DNA from: Microbacterium helvum
GTDB taxonomy: Bacteria > Actinomycetota > Actinomycetes > Actinomycetales > Microbacteriaceae
Direction of reading: 5' to 3'
Assembly (NCBI RefSeq): GCF_014779795.1
Contig: NZ_JACXZS010000015.1
Coordinates: 35,837 to 99,836, forward strand
DNA length: 64,000 nt
The position numbers and the translations under genes were made by a program. The notes under the pieces were generated by a model. The model saw nothing but the letters and a program-made list of their open reading frames with translations. It was not told where the DNA came from and ran no database searches. Positions 10,267 through 18,891 of the stretch are shown here, in pieces (position 1 is the stretch's first letter; the number at the start of each line of letters is the position of its first letter).

Positions 10267-10432
10267 GGCATCCGTTCGTCTTCGCTCGGGCCGGGAACAG
10301 ACGGTGTTTCGTCTCGGTTACATTCGGTGATTCCCACCCATTGCCCAGTTCACGGGATTAGATTGACATCATCCGGTGCTGTACTGTTGGCCACCCGGAA
10401 GACGGTGGAATCAGAAGTGAGGAGGGGCCCTG

Positions 10433-10741
10433 ATGATCCTGGTACGTCAAGAGATCGGCGAAGTGCTTCGTGATCTCCGCCAGCAGAAGGGGCGGACCCT
10501 CCGCCAGGTCGCGAGCCGCGCCAGCGTCGCTCTCGGCTACCTGAGCGAGGTGGAGCGGGGCCAGAAGGAGGCCTCGAGCGAGATCCTCGCCTCGGTCGCC
10601 GAGGCGCTCGACGTCCCGATCTCGATGATCATGCGCGAGGTCGGTGACCGCATCTCGGTCCTTGAGGGCCTGCAGACCTTCCCCGACGTGGTGCCCGACG
10701 ACCTGGTCGCCTCCGTCGACGCCGAACTGTCGCTGCGCTGA
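10433..10741 (+). CDS. clgR: XRE-family regulator, ClgR type
   Basis: A 102-residue helix-turn-helix protein. The DNA-binding domain spans about residues 6-62 (LRDLRQQKGRTLRQVASRASVALGYLSEVERGQKEASSEILASVAEAL). ClgR activates clp protease and DNA-repair genes in Streptomyces and Corynebacterium and is regularly found between cinA and recA, which is the case here. A strong Shine-Dalgarno (GAGGAGG) precedes the ATG by about 8 bases. A 166-base upstream region separates it from cinA. The short acidic C-terminal tail after the HTH is typical. Confidence 0.88.
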   Translation: MILVRQEIGEVLRDLRQQKGRTLRQVASRASVALGYLSEVERGQKEASSEILASVAEALDVPISMIMREVGDRISVLEGLQTFPDVVPDDLVASVDAELSLR

Positions 10742-10781
10742 GCCGCGTCCTCTCACCGAGCCCAGGAGCAGCCTGACCGCT

Positions 10782-11006
10782 ATGCGTCGCAGTGAGTTCC
10801 ATCGGGCTGTGCACGATGAGTTCGGCGCACGCGCCGATTCCGTCGTGACGGATCTGATCCTCGCGGACATCGGCGGCCGCACCGCCGCCGACGCCCTCGC
10901 GGCCGGGGTGGACCCTCGCCTGGTGTGGCTCGCGCTGTGCGCGGAGCTGGACGTTCCGGTCGAGCGTCGCTACGGCGTGGGTCGTCTCGAACCGCGCCGG
11001 CTCTGA
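10782..11006 (+). CDS. DUF3046 family small protein
   Basis: A 74-residue protein with the pattern MRRSEFHRAVHDEFG at the start and the motif GVDPRLVWLALCAELDVPVERRYG near the end, as in DUF3046 proteins that sit between clgR and recA in actinobacteria. The function is unknown. The ATG at 10782 has AGGAG about 13 bases upstream, rather far. It lies 40 bases after clgR and probably shares its transcript. Confidence 0.85.
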   Translation: MRRSEFHRAVHDEFGARADSVVTDLILADIGGRTAADALAAGVDPRLVWLALCAELDVPVERRYGVGRLEPRRL

Positions 11007-11041
11007 TTCAGGTTCCGCGCACACCGCGGCGCGGCGTGTCG

Positions 11042-11057
11042 TCGAATATCTGTTCGA
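11042..11057 (+). promoter_or_regulatory. LexA (SOS) box of recA
   Basis: TCGAATATCTGTTCGA differs at one position from the actinobacterial LexA consensus TCGAAC-N4-GTTCGA. It overlaps the expected -35 area of a promoter whose -10 hexamer is TAGTGT at 11066-11071, so LexA would block recA transcription. lexA itself is in this window at 27870-28550. Confidence 0.85.
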
Positions 11058-11255
11058 GATCCGCGTAGTGTCCTCCACAGAAGGTGTCGAGGACGTGTTT
11101 TCCACGTGACGGGGCCCGGGCGAGGGCCGATGTCGGAACCCACCCCTAACGTGATCCACGTCGAACGACACCACACGCCTTGTCGCAGCATCCGTTCCAC
11201 CGGGGCGGAGCGCGACAGCCTACAGGCGACGGAACGCAAGCAGAAGGAGCACGCC

Positions 11256-12313
<1,058 letters not shown>

Positions 12314-12314
<1 letters not shown>

Positions 12315-13012
12315 TGCCTCGCTTCGAGGACGGGAGCGAGCGCGAATCGCTCGCTCCCGTCATCCCGATCTTCGGTGGCGCGGCCGCGATCGCCCCACCC
12401 CCTGAGCCCGCCTGGAACGCGACATGGGCAGACGATCCCGAGCCTGCGGACGACGGCGAGTATGACCGGTTCGGCAACGACACTTCTCACCTGCGCGCGC
12501 CGGACCCCGCGGACGCGGCCGCGGATGCTCGCGACCGGGCCGAGAAGGGCCTGCTGAAGAAGCTCCGTGCGCGATCGCTGTCCCTGCGCGAGGCGCGCAC
12601 CGTCCTGCGTGAGCACGACCTCGACGACGAGACGAGCGAAGAGCTGATCGCGTCTTTCGAGCGTCTGGGCTATCTCGACGATGCGAAGCTCGCCGAGCAG
12701 ATCGTCCACTCCGGATCGGATCGCAAGGGACAAGGGCGAAAGGCGATCGCGCAGACACTCGCCAAGCGCGGGATCGCGCGCGACATCGCGGATTCGGCCC
12801 TCGATGAGCTGCCGGACGACGACCTCGAGCGCGCCCTGGAGTTCGCGCGCACGAAGGCGTCGTCGATGCGCGGTCTCGAGCGGGATGTCGCCCTCCGACG
12901 GCTCGCGGGTCAGCTCGCGCGGCGCGGGTACGGCGGTCCGGTGGCGATGAACGCGGCCCGTCAGGCGCTGGACGAGCTCAATCGTCCCGTGGGTCGCGTG
13001 CGTTTCGAATGA
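12314..13012 (+). CDS. recX: RecA regulator RecX
   Basis: Binds RecA filaments and limits their activity. The 232-residue protein has an acidic, proline-rich N-terminal extension of about 75 residues, then the three-helix repeats of RecX (LSLREARTVLREHDLDDETSEELIASFERLGYLDDAKLAEQIV and QTLAKRGI). It starts at ATG 12314 overlapping the recA stop by one base; an in-frame GTG three bases earlier is possible. Coupling to recA is the usual arrangement. The extension is longer than in most family members and has no function I can name. Confidence 0.92.
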
Positions 13013-13087
13013 TGCCCCGAAACACGGGCGCACGGTCCTCTCGACACACGGCACGGCGGGCGCTCGTCCCACCGCTAAGGTGAGCGG

Positions 13088-14080
13088 GTGCTCACGAAGT
13101 TCGTGCTCGATGACGAGCAGCTCACGGCCCTCGTCGCCCCGGTCGGGCGGCTCACCTCCGCCGAAGTGCTGTCGGGCGGAATGTTCGCCACCGCCTACCG
13201 CGTGCAGTTCGACGACGGGCGCCGCGCGGTGGCCAAGATCGTGGGAGCCGACACGTCGCGTCTCTACCGCTACGAGCTGGGGTTGCTGGGCACCGAGGCG
13301 CTCACCTACCGGATGCTCAGCGACAGCGGTGTGCCCGTGCCGCAGGTGCTGCACACCGATTTCAGCCGCGCCGCCGTCGACGCCGACGTGGTGGTCGCCG
13401 AGCACCTGCCCGGCGTCCCGTGGCTCGACGTGCAGCTCGACGACGCACAGAACGCCGTCGTGCGCCGCGGACTCGGCGCCGTCATGGCTGATCTGCATCG
13501 CGTCGCCGCGCCGAGGTTCGGCTACCCGGCGGTCGATGCCGCGCTGTCGGGCGACAGCTGGCGCTCCGCGTTCGGCGCCATGATCGACGCAGTGCTCGCC
13601 GACGCCCAGCGCTGGGACGTCGCGCTTCCCGCCGTCCGCGTGCGTGCCGCGGTAGCGGCGCACGGAGCAGCACTGGATGCCGTCACGCGCCCCGTCGTCG
13701 TGCACACGGACCTGTGGGCCGGCAACATCTTCGTCGACCCCGCGACGCTCGACATCGTCGGCATCATCGACACCGAGCGCACGCTGTGGGGCGACCCGCT
13801 CCACGAACTCGCGGGTGCGGACCAGCTCGGACACGGCGACCCCGATGCCGACCTGCTGGCCGGCAACTCCGGGGCCGGCGGCATCCTCGCGGCCGAACTC
13901 GCGTCGCCCACCGGACCGGCGCGCCTGCAGCTGTCGCACCTGTACTTCTCGCTGATCCTCGCCAGCGAACCGGTCATCCGGGGCTACGAGGGGGAGTGGG
14001 TGGCCGGCTACCAGCAGACCGCCCGTGACAACATCGAACGCGCGCTCGCGTGGCTGGAGGATGCCGCCGTGCAGGGCTGA
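13088..14080 (+). CDS. Phosphotransferase, APH/choline-kinase fold
   Basis: A 330-residue kinase-like protein. The catalytic loop is H206-T-D208-LWAGN and the metal-binding position is in GIIDTER around residue 223, where aminoglycoside phosphotransferases have D-x-D/E. The N-terminal part has the Gly-rich SGGMFATAYRV and the ATP-binding lysine in AVAKIVG. Family members phosphorylate antibiotics, sugars, choline or fructosamines, so the substrate is open. TAAGGT (13076-13081) precedes the GTG start by 6 bases, a leaderless arrangement. It stands alone between recX and miaB. Confidence 0.82.
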   Translation: MLTKFVLDDEQLTALVAPVGRLTSAEVLSGGMFATAYRVQFDDGRRAVAKIVGADTSRLYRYELGLLGTEALTYRMLSDSGVPVPQVLHTDFSRAAVDADVVVAEHLPGVPWLDVQLDDAQNAVVRRGLGAVMADLHRVAAPRFGYPAVDAALSGDSWRSAFGAMIDAVLADAQRWDVALPAVRVRAAVAAHGAALDAVTRPVVVHTDLWAGNIFVDPATLDIVGIIDTERTLWGDPLHELAGADQLGHGDPDADLLAGNSGAGGILAAELASPTGPARLQLSHLYFSLILASEPVIRGYEGEWVAGYQQTARDNIERALAWLEDAAVQG

Positions 14081-14145
14081 CGGTCCGGTGGCGGCATCCG
14101 CGGTCCGGACTCGTGCCCAGCCGCGGCTCGTAGAATGGCGGGATC

Positions 14146-15696
14146 ATGTCTTCCCCTTCCGCTTCACCGACTCTCATCGCGCCGTCGGACGCGTCGATCG
14201 ACGCCGACGGTCGCGCCCGCACCTATGAGGTGCGCACGTTCGGCTGCCAGATGAATGTGCACGATTCCGAGCGGCTCTCCGGCTCGCTCGAGAGCGCCGG
14301 CTACGTGCGCGCCGAGGTCGGCGAAGAAGCCGACGTCGTCGTCATCAACACGTGCGCCGTGCGCGACAACGCCGCCGGCAAGCTCTACGGCACGCTCGGC
14401 CATCTGAAGTCCCGCAAAGACAAGCACGAGGGCATGCAGATCGCCGTCGGGGGCTGCCTCGCGCAGATGGACAAGGACGTCGTGCAGCAGAAGGCGCCGT
14501 GGGTCGACGTCGTCTTCGGCACCCACAACATGGGGTCGCTGCCCAGCCTGCTGGAGCGTGCCCGTCACAACGGCGAGGCAGAGCTCGAGATCCTGGAATC
14601 CCTCGAGATCTTTCCGTCGACGCTGCCCACCAAGCGCGACAGCGTGTACAGCGGCTGGGTGTCGATCTCGGTCGGGTGCAACAACACCTGCACCTTCTGC
14701 ATCGTGCCGAGCCTGCGCGGCAAAGAGAAGGACCGCCGTCCCGGCGACATCCTGAATGAGATCCGCCTGCTCGTCGACGATGGCGCGATGGAGGTCACCC
14801 TCCTCGGCCAGAACGTCAACTCGTACGGCGTCGAGTTCGGCGACCGTCAGGCGTTCGGCAAGCTGCTGCGCGCAGCGGGCGAGATCGACGGCCTCGAGCG
14901 GATCCGCTTCACGAGCCCCCACCCGGCCGCGTTCACGGACGACGTCATCGACGCGATGGCCGAGACCCCCGCCGTCATGCCGCAGCTGCACATGCCGCTG
15001 CAGTCGGGCAGCGACCGCATCCTCAAGGCGATGCGCCGGTCGTACCGCAGCGAGAGGTTCCTCGGCATCCTCGACCGCGTGCGCGCCAAGATGCCCGACG
15101 CCGCGATCTCGACTGACATCATCGTCGGCTTCCCCGGCGAGACCGACGAGGACTTCGAAGACACCATGCGGGTGGTCGAGCAGGCGCGGTTCGCGAGCGC
15201 GTTCACGTTCCAGTACTCGATCCGCGAGGGCACGCCTGCGGCGACCATGACGGACCAGGTGCCGAAAGAGGTCGTGCAGGAGCGCTACGAGCGCCTGATC
15301 GCCCTGCAGGAGCGCATTTCGCTCGAAGAGAACCAGAAGCAGGTCGGCCGCGACGTGCAGGTGCTGGTGTCGACCGGCGAGGGCAAGAAGGACGCTGAGA
15401 CGCACCGCCTCACCGGTCGTGCCGAAGACAACCGGCTCGTGCACTTCGAGGTCCCGGCGGGCTCCGAGAAGCCGCGACCGGGTGACGTCGTCTCTGTCGT
15501 CGTGACGCACGCCGCACCGTTCCACCTGCTCGCGGACTCGCCCGACGGGGCGCCGCTGCGCATCCGTCGCACGCGCTCCGGCGACGCCTGGGATCGTTCG
15601 CAGGCCGAGTCGTGCGCGATCCCTGCGCCCGCGGGCGAGACGGGCGCTCCGCGCGCGGTCTCGCTGGGCCTGCCGACCCTGCGCATCGGCGTATGA
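14146..15696 (+). CDS. miaB: tRNA-2-methylthio-N6-dimethylallyladenosine synthase
   Basis: Radical-SAM methylthiotransferase that adds a methylthio group to i6A37 of tRNAs, after MiaA (next gene). The 516-residue protein has the N-terminal MTTase domain with FGCQMNVHDSE and NTCAVRDNA, the radical-SAM cluster Cys178-x3-Cys182-x2-Cys185 in CNNTCTFC, and a TRAM domain near the end. About 45 residues extend past the TRAM domain with no known motif. TAGAAT (14131-14136) lies 9 bases before the ATG. Confidence 0.96.
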   Translation: MSSPSASPTLIAPSDASIDADGRARTYEVRTFGCQMNVHDSERLSGSLESAGYVRAEVGEEADVVVINTCAVRDNAAGKLYGTLGHLKSRKDKHEGMQIAVGGCLAQMDKDVVQQKAPWVDVVFGTHNMGSLPSLLERARHNGEAELEILESLEIFPSTLPTKRDSVYSGWVSISVGCNNTCTFCIVPSLRGKEKDRRPGDILNEIRLLVDDGAMEVTLLGQNVNSYGVEFGDRQAFGKLLRAAGEIDGLERIRFTSPHPAAFTDDVIDAMAETPAVMPQLHMPLQSGSDRILKAMRRSYRSERFLGILDRVRAKMPDAAISTDIIVGFPGETDEDFEDTMRVVEQARFASAFTFQYSIREGTPAATMTDQVPKEVVQERYERLIALQERISLEENQKQVGRDVQVLVSTGEGKKDAETHRLTGRAEDNRLVHFEVPAGSEKPRPGDVVSVVVTHAAPFHLLADSPDGAPLRIRRTRSGDAWDRSQAESCAIPAPAGETGAPRAVSLGLPTLRIGV

Positions 15697-15741
15697 GCGT
15701 CGCTCAGACGAACGGGTCGACCCTGTCCGCGCTGTCGAAAT

Positions 15742-15778
15742 CGGCATCCGCGCCCGGACTTTAGGGCAGCGGATGCCG
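15742..15778 (+). promoter_or_regulatory. Hairpin enclosing the miaA start
   Basis: CGGCATCCGC (15742-15751) pairs perfectly with GCGGATGCCG (15769-15778), and inside it GCCC (15752-15755) can pair with GGGC (15764-15767) around an 8-base loop. The miaA ATG (15773-15775) lies in the 3' arm and the only AGGG Shine-Dalgarno candidate lies in the inner stem. It could act as a translational switch or as the end of the miaB transcript. Confidence 0.5.
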
Positions 15779-16720
15779 CAAACGACAGCGCGAAGCGAAG
15801 AACCAGGACGACCGCGACTCTGGGCCGTCGTGGGCGCCACCGGCACGGGCAAGACGTCGCTGTCGCTCGACCTCGCCGAGGCGCTTGCTGACCGGGGGCG
15901 CGCGGCCGAGATCGTGAACGCCGACGCGATGCAGCTGTACCGCGGCATGGACATCGGAACGGCCAAGCTGCCGGTCGGCGAGCGGCGCGGCATCCCTCAC
16001 CACCTCTTCGACGCGCTCGAGGTGACCGACGAGGCGGCGGTGGCCTGGTATCAGGATGCCTCCCGCGCGGTCGTGCGCGGCATCCATTCCCGCGGAGCGG
16101 ACGCGATCCTCGTGGGCGGCTCGGGACTGTACGCGTCGAGCGTGCTGTTCGATTTCCGCTTTCCGCCGCGCGACGAAGCGGTGCGCGCACGTCTGGAGGC
16201 GGAGCTCGAAGAGTCGGGCCCCGGAGCGCTGTTCGCGCGCTTGCGCGACCTCGACCCCGCGACCGCCGAGCGGGTCGACCCCCGCAACGGACGCCGCATC
16301 GTGCGCGCGCTGGAGGTGCTCGAACTGGGGGAGCGCACGCACGGTGCCGCGCTGCCCGAAGCGCCCGTCCTGTGGCATCGCGATACCCGCATCGTCGCCG
16401 TCGGTGTGCCGCGTGACGAGCTCGTGGCGCGGCTCGACGCGCGGGTCGAGGGCATGTGGCGCGACGGGATCCTCGACGAGGTGCGGGAGCTGCGGACGCA
16501 CGGCCTCGAAGACGGGGTGACGGCCCGGCGCGCCATCGGCTATGCGCAGGCGCTCGCCCAGCTGGCCGGCAACCTCACCGAGGCCGAGGCGATCGCCGAG
16601 ACCCAGGCGCTCACGCGCCGCTACGCGCGACGCCAGGTGTCGTGGTTCAAGAGATACGACGGCGCGCGGTGGGTGGAGTCGGGAGCGGATGCCGGCGGCC
16701 TGGCAGACTCGTGGACATGA
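15773..16720 (+). CDS. miaA: tRNA dimethylallyltransferase
   Basis: Transfers a dimethylallyl group to A37 of tRNAs reading UNN codons, making the substrate of MiaB. The 315-residue protein has the P-loop GATGTGKTSL (about residues 21-30), the DAMQLYRGMDIGTAK segment and GGSGLYASSVL. It starts at ATG 15773; no earlier start exists in frame and there is no good Shine-Dalgarno outside a hairpin. The stop overlaps the next gene's start (ATGA). Confidence 0.96.
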   Translation: MPQTTARSEEPGRPRLWAVVGATGTGKTSLSLDLAEALADRGRAAEIVNADAMQLYRGMDIGTAKLPVGERRGIPHHLFDALEVTDEAAVAWYQDASRAVVRGIHSRGADAILVGGSGLYASSVLFDFRFPPRDEAVRARLEAELEESGPGALFARLRDLDPATAERVDPRNGRRIVRALEVLELGERTHGAALPEAPVLWHRDTRIVAVGVPRDELVARLDARVEGMWRDGILDEVRELRTHGLEDGVTARRAIGYAQALAQLAGNLTEAEAIAETQALTRRYARRQVSWFKRYDGARWVESGADAGGLADSWT

Positions 16721-17136
16721 CCCCCGAGATCCGTGCGTTCGAACTCGCCGACACCGAGGACGTCGTGTCGCTGTGGCAGACGGTCGGGCTCACTCGCCCG
16801 TGGAACAACCCGTACCAGGACATCAACCGCAAGCTGAGCGTGCAGCCGGAGCTGTTCCTCGTGGCCGTCGACGGCGGCGTGGTGGGCACCGTGATGGCCG
16901 GCTACGACGGTCACCGCGGCTGGCTGTACTACCTGGCCAGCGCACCCCACCGCCGGGGCGAGGGGATCGGGCGGCTGCTCGTCGAACGCGCCGAGGAGCT
17001 GCTGCTGGAGCTGGGATGCCCCAAGGTGCAGCTCATGGTACGTCCCGACAACGGCATCGCGCGCGGCTTCTACGACGAGCTCGGCTATGAGCCTTTCGAC
17101 ACCTGGACGACGGGCAAGCGACTGATCGCCGACTGA
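16717..17136 (+). CDS. GNAT acetyltransferase, YpeA-like
   Basis: A 139-residue GNAT protein that closely follows the E. coli YpeA pattern: an N-terminal IRAFELADTEDVVSLWQ, RPWNNPYQDINRKL, GTVMAGYDGHRGW, the CoA loop APHRRGEGIGRLLVERAEELL and a GYEPFDTWTTGKRLI end. YpeA has no established substrate. The ATG overlaps the miaA stop, so it is co-translated with miaA and lies upstream of dapF. The link to tRNA or cell-wall metabolism is not shown. Confidence 0.88.
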   Translation: MTPEIRAFELADTEDVVSLWQTVGLTRPWNNPYQDINRKLSVQPELFLVAVDGGVVGTVMAGYDGHRGWLYYLASAPHRRGEGIGRLLVERAEELLLELGCPKVQLMVRPDNGIARGFYDELGYEPFDTWTTGKRLIAD

Positions 17137-17184
17137 GCGAGCCCGCGCGAGCCGGGCCGATCGGCCCGCCCGTAGACTGGGACG

Positions 17185-18057
17185 ATGCCGCAGACGATCG
17201 CGTTCACCAAGGGCCACGGCACCGGCAACGACTTCGTGATCGTCCCGGATCCCGACGGCGCCCTCGACCTCTCGGACGACCAGGTCGCCGTCCTGTGCGA
17301 TCGGCGCTTCGGCATCGGCGGCGACGGCATCCTGCGGGTCGTCCGCGCGGCCGCGATCGACGAGGGCGCGGATGCTGCAGCATCCGGCGCGGAGTGGTTC
17401 ATGGACTACCGCAACGCCGACGGCTCGAAGGCCGAGATGTGCGGCAACGGCGTGCGCGTCTTCGTGCGCTACCTCGTCGACGCCGGCTGGGTGGACCTGG
17501 ATGCCGGTCCCCTCGCGATCGGCACACGCGCGGGGGTCAAGACGGTGACGCGCAACGAGCGCGGCTACGAGGTGGATCTCGGCGCGTGGCGCGTCGACGA
17601 GTCCGAGGTACTGGTGCGCACGCGTGGGGGCGGCGCTCCGCGGCCGGGCGTCGGCATCGACGTCGGCAACCCCCACGTCGTCGTGGCGCTGCCCGACGAG
17701 GCCGAGCTGGAGGGTCTGGACCTCGCGGTGCAGCCGATCCTCAGCCCCGAGCCGCCGCACGGCGCCAACATCGAGTTCGTGGTGCCCAGCGACCCGCTGG
17801 TGCACGAGGGCGTCGGCTCGATCCGCATGCGCGTGTTCGAGCGGGGTGTGGGCGAGACGCTGAGCTGCGGTACCGGCGTCGCCGCCGCCGCGCTCGCCGT
17901 GCGTCACTGGGCCGGTCCCGCCGCGCCCGACCGCTGGGTCGTCGACGTCCCCGGCGGAACGCTGGGCGTGCGGATGCCGGTGGTCGCGGGGCAGCGGCAC
18001 GTGCTGCTCTCCGGCCCGGCCACGCTCGTCTACTCGGGTGAGGTCACGCTCGCTTGA
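17185..18057 (+). CDS. dapF: Diaminopimelate epimerase
   Basis: Converts LL- to meso-diaminopimelate for lysine and peptidoglycan. The 290-residue protein has the GHGTGNDFV start and both catalytic cysteines: Cys86 in AEMCGNGVRVF and Cys228 in LSCGTGVAAAA. The two domains are of equal size as expected. TAGACT (17173-17178) lies 6 bases before the ATG, the leaderless arrangement. The order miaA-GNAT-dapF-(methyltransferase)-hflX is common in actinobacteria. Confidence 0.96.
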   Translation: MPQTIAFTKGHGTGNDFVIVPDPDGALDLSDDQVAVLCDRRFGIGGDGILRVVRAAAIDEGADAAASGAEWFMDYRNADGSKAEMCGNGVRVFVRYLVDAGWVDLDAGPLAIGTRAGVKTVTRNERGYEVDLGAWRVDESEVLVRTRGGGAPRPGVGIDVGNPHVVVALPDEAELEGLDLAVQPILSPEPPHGANIEFVVPSDPLVHEGVGSIRMRVFERGVGETLSCGTGVAAAALAVRHWAGPAAPDRWVVDVPGGTLGVRMPVVAGQRHVLLSGPATLVYSGEVTLA

Positions 18058-18123
18058 CGAGTCGCCGCGGGACCCGGCACGATGTCCGGCGGCGGGCGGT
18101 GGCTGGATGTCCTGCGCCGGAGG

Positions 18124-18768
18124 TCAGGCGATGACCGGGATGTCCTCGGTGGGGGGCGTGCCCTGCCGGCGCACCTTCAGCACGCGGAACCCGCGGGCCG
18201 TCGCCGAGCGGTGGACGCTGTACCCCGGAGAGAACGTCGCGGCGAGCCAGCGCTGGAGCGAGTCGGACCCGAGGTTGCGCTGCACGACCAGCCACGCGTC
18301 GGCGCGTTCGTCGAGCCGCGGGATCCAGCGCTCGAGCAGCCCGTGGAGCTCGTTCTTGCCGACGCGGATGGGCGGATTCGAACGGATCGTGCGGAACACG
18401 ACGTCGTCGGGAACATCATTCGGCAGCGACGCGTTGACGTTGTCGAGGCCGAGCGCCTCGGCGTTGCGTCGCACGAGGTCGAGGGCGCGCTCGTTGACGT
18501 CGACTGCCCAGATCCTGGCGTGCGGCGCCTCGAGCGCGAGGCTCAGTGCGATCGGGCCCCAGCCGCAGCCCAGATCGAGGAAGTCGCCCCCGGCCGGCGG
18601 GGGCGGCGTATTCGCCAGGAGCACGCCGGTTCCCGAGTCGACGTGATCGGGGCTGAAGACGCCGCCCGCCGTGGTGACGTCGAGGTCACGGCCGGCGAGC
18701 CGGACGCGGACACGTCGCAGATTCTCGGGACTGGCGGGGGTCGCACTGAAGTAGTGATCGCCGCCCAT
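18124..18768 (-). CDS. Class I SAM methyltransferase, RsmC-like
   Basis: A 214-residue methyltransferase of the small (MTS) family. It has DPHYFSA-like opening residues, the SAM motif LDLGCGWGPIAL (about residues 67-78), the VDVNERA acidic loop and the catalytic SNPPIR motif. RsmC methylates G1207 of 16S rRNA in E. coli; this shorter single-domain form is usual in actinobacteria and the target is inferred. I chose ATG 18768; TAGGCT (18782..18777 on the minus strand) lies 8 bases upstream, so a start further upstream is unlikely. It is convergent with dapF and divergent from hflX. Confidence 0.85.
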   Translation of the reverse strand: MGGDHYFSATPASPENLRRVRVRLAGRDLDVTTAGGVFSPDHVDSGTGVLLANTPPPPAGGDFLDLGCGWGPIALSLALEAPHARIWAVDVNERALDLVRRNAEALGLDNVNASLPNDVPDDVVFRTIRSNPPIRVGKNELHGLLERWIPRLDERADAWLVVQRNLGSDSLQRWLAATFSPGYSVHRSATARGFRVLKVRRQGTPPTEDIPVIA

Positions 18769-18817
18769 GGCTGACGAGCCTAGCGGAGGACCCACCCCCG
18801 TGCCCACTGGGCGCGAC

Positions 18818-18823
18818 TAGAAT
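18818..18823 (+). promoter_or_regulatory. -10 hexamer upstream of hflX
   Basis: TAGAAT, followed 6 bases later by an ATG at 18830. The transcript would begin at or next to this ATG, 62 bases before the hflX start chosen below. Confidence 0.6.
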
Positions 18824-18829
18824 TCACGG

Positions 18830-18850
18830 ATGCCTGTGATCGGCCGATGA
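18830..18850 (+). CDS. Six-codon leaderless ORF before hflX
   Basis: ATG at 18830 opens a six-codon frame (MPVIGR) that stops at 18850, 41 bases before hflX. The ATG is 6 bases after TAGAAT, so the mRNA would begin with a start codon. It is too short to judge by composition. It could tune hflX translation or be a chance product of the promoter spacing. Confidence 0.3.
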   Translation: MPVIGR

Positions 18851-18891
18851 TGGGGCGAAAACCGGGCATCCACCCACACACGAAGGAACAC

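Noticed and set aside
10363..10387. TTGACA and TACTGT before clgR as a promoter
   Set aside because: The spacer is only 13 bases, too short for a sigma-70 promoter, so I did not call it.
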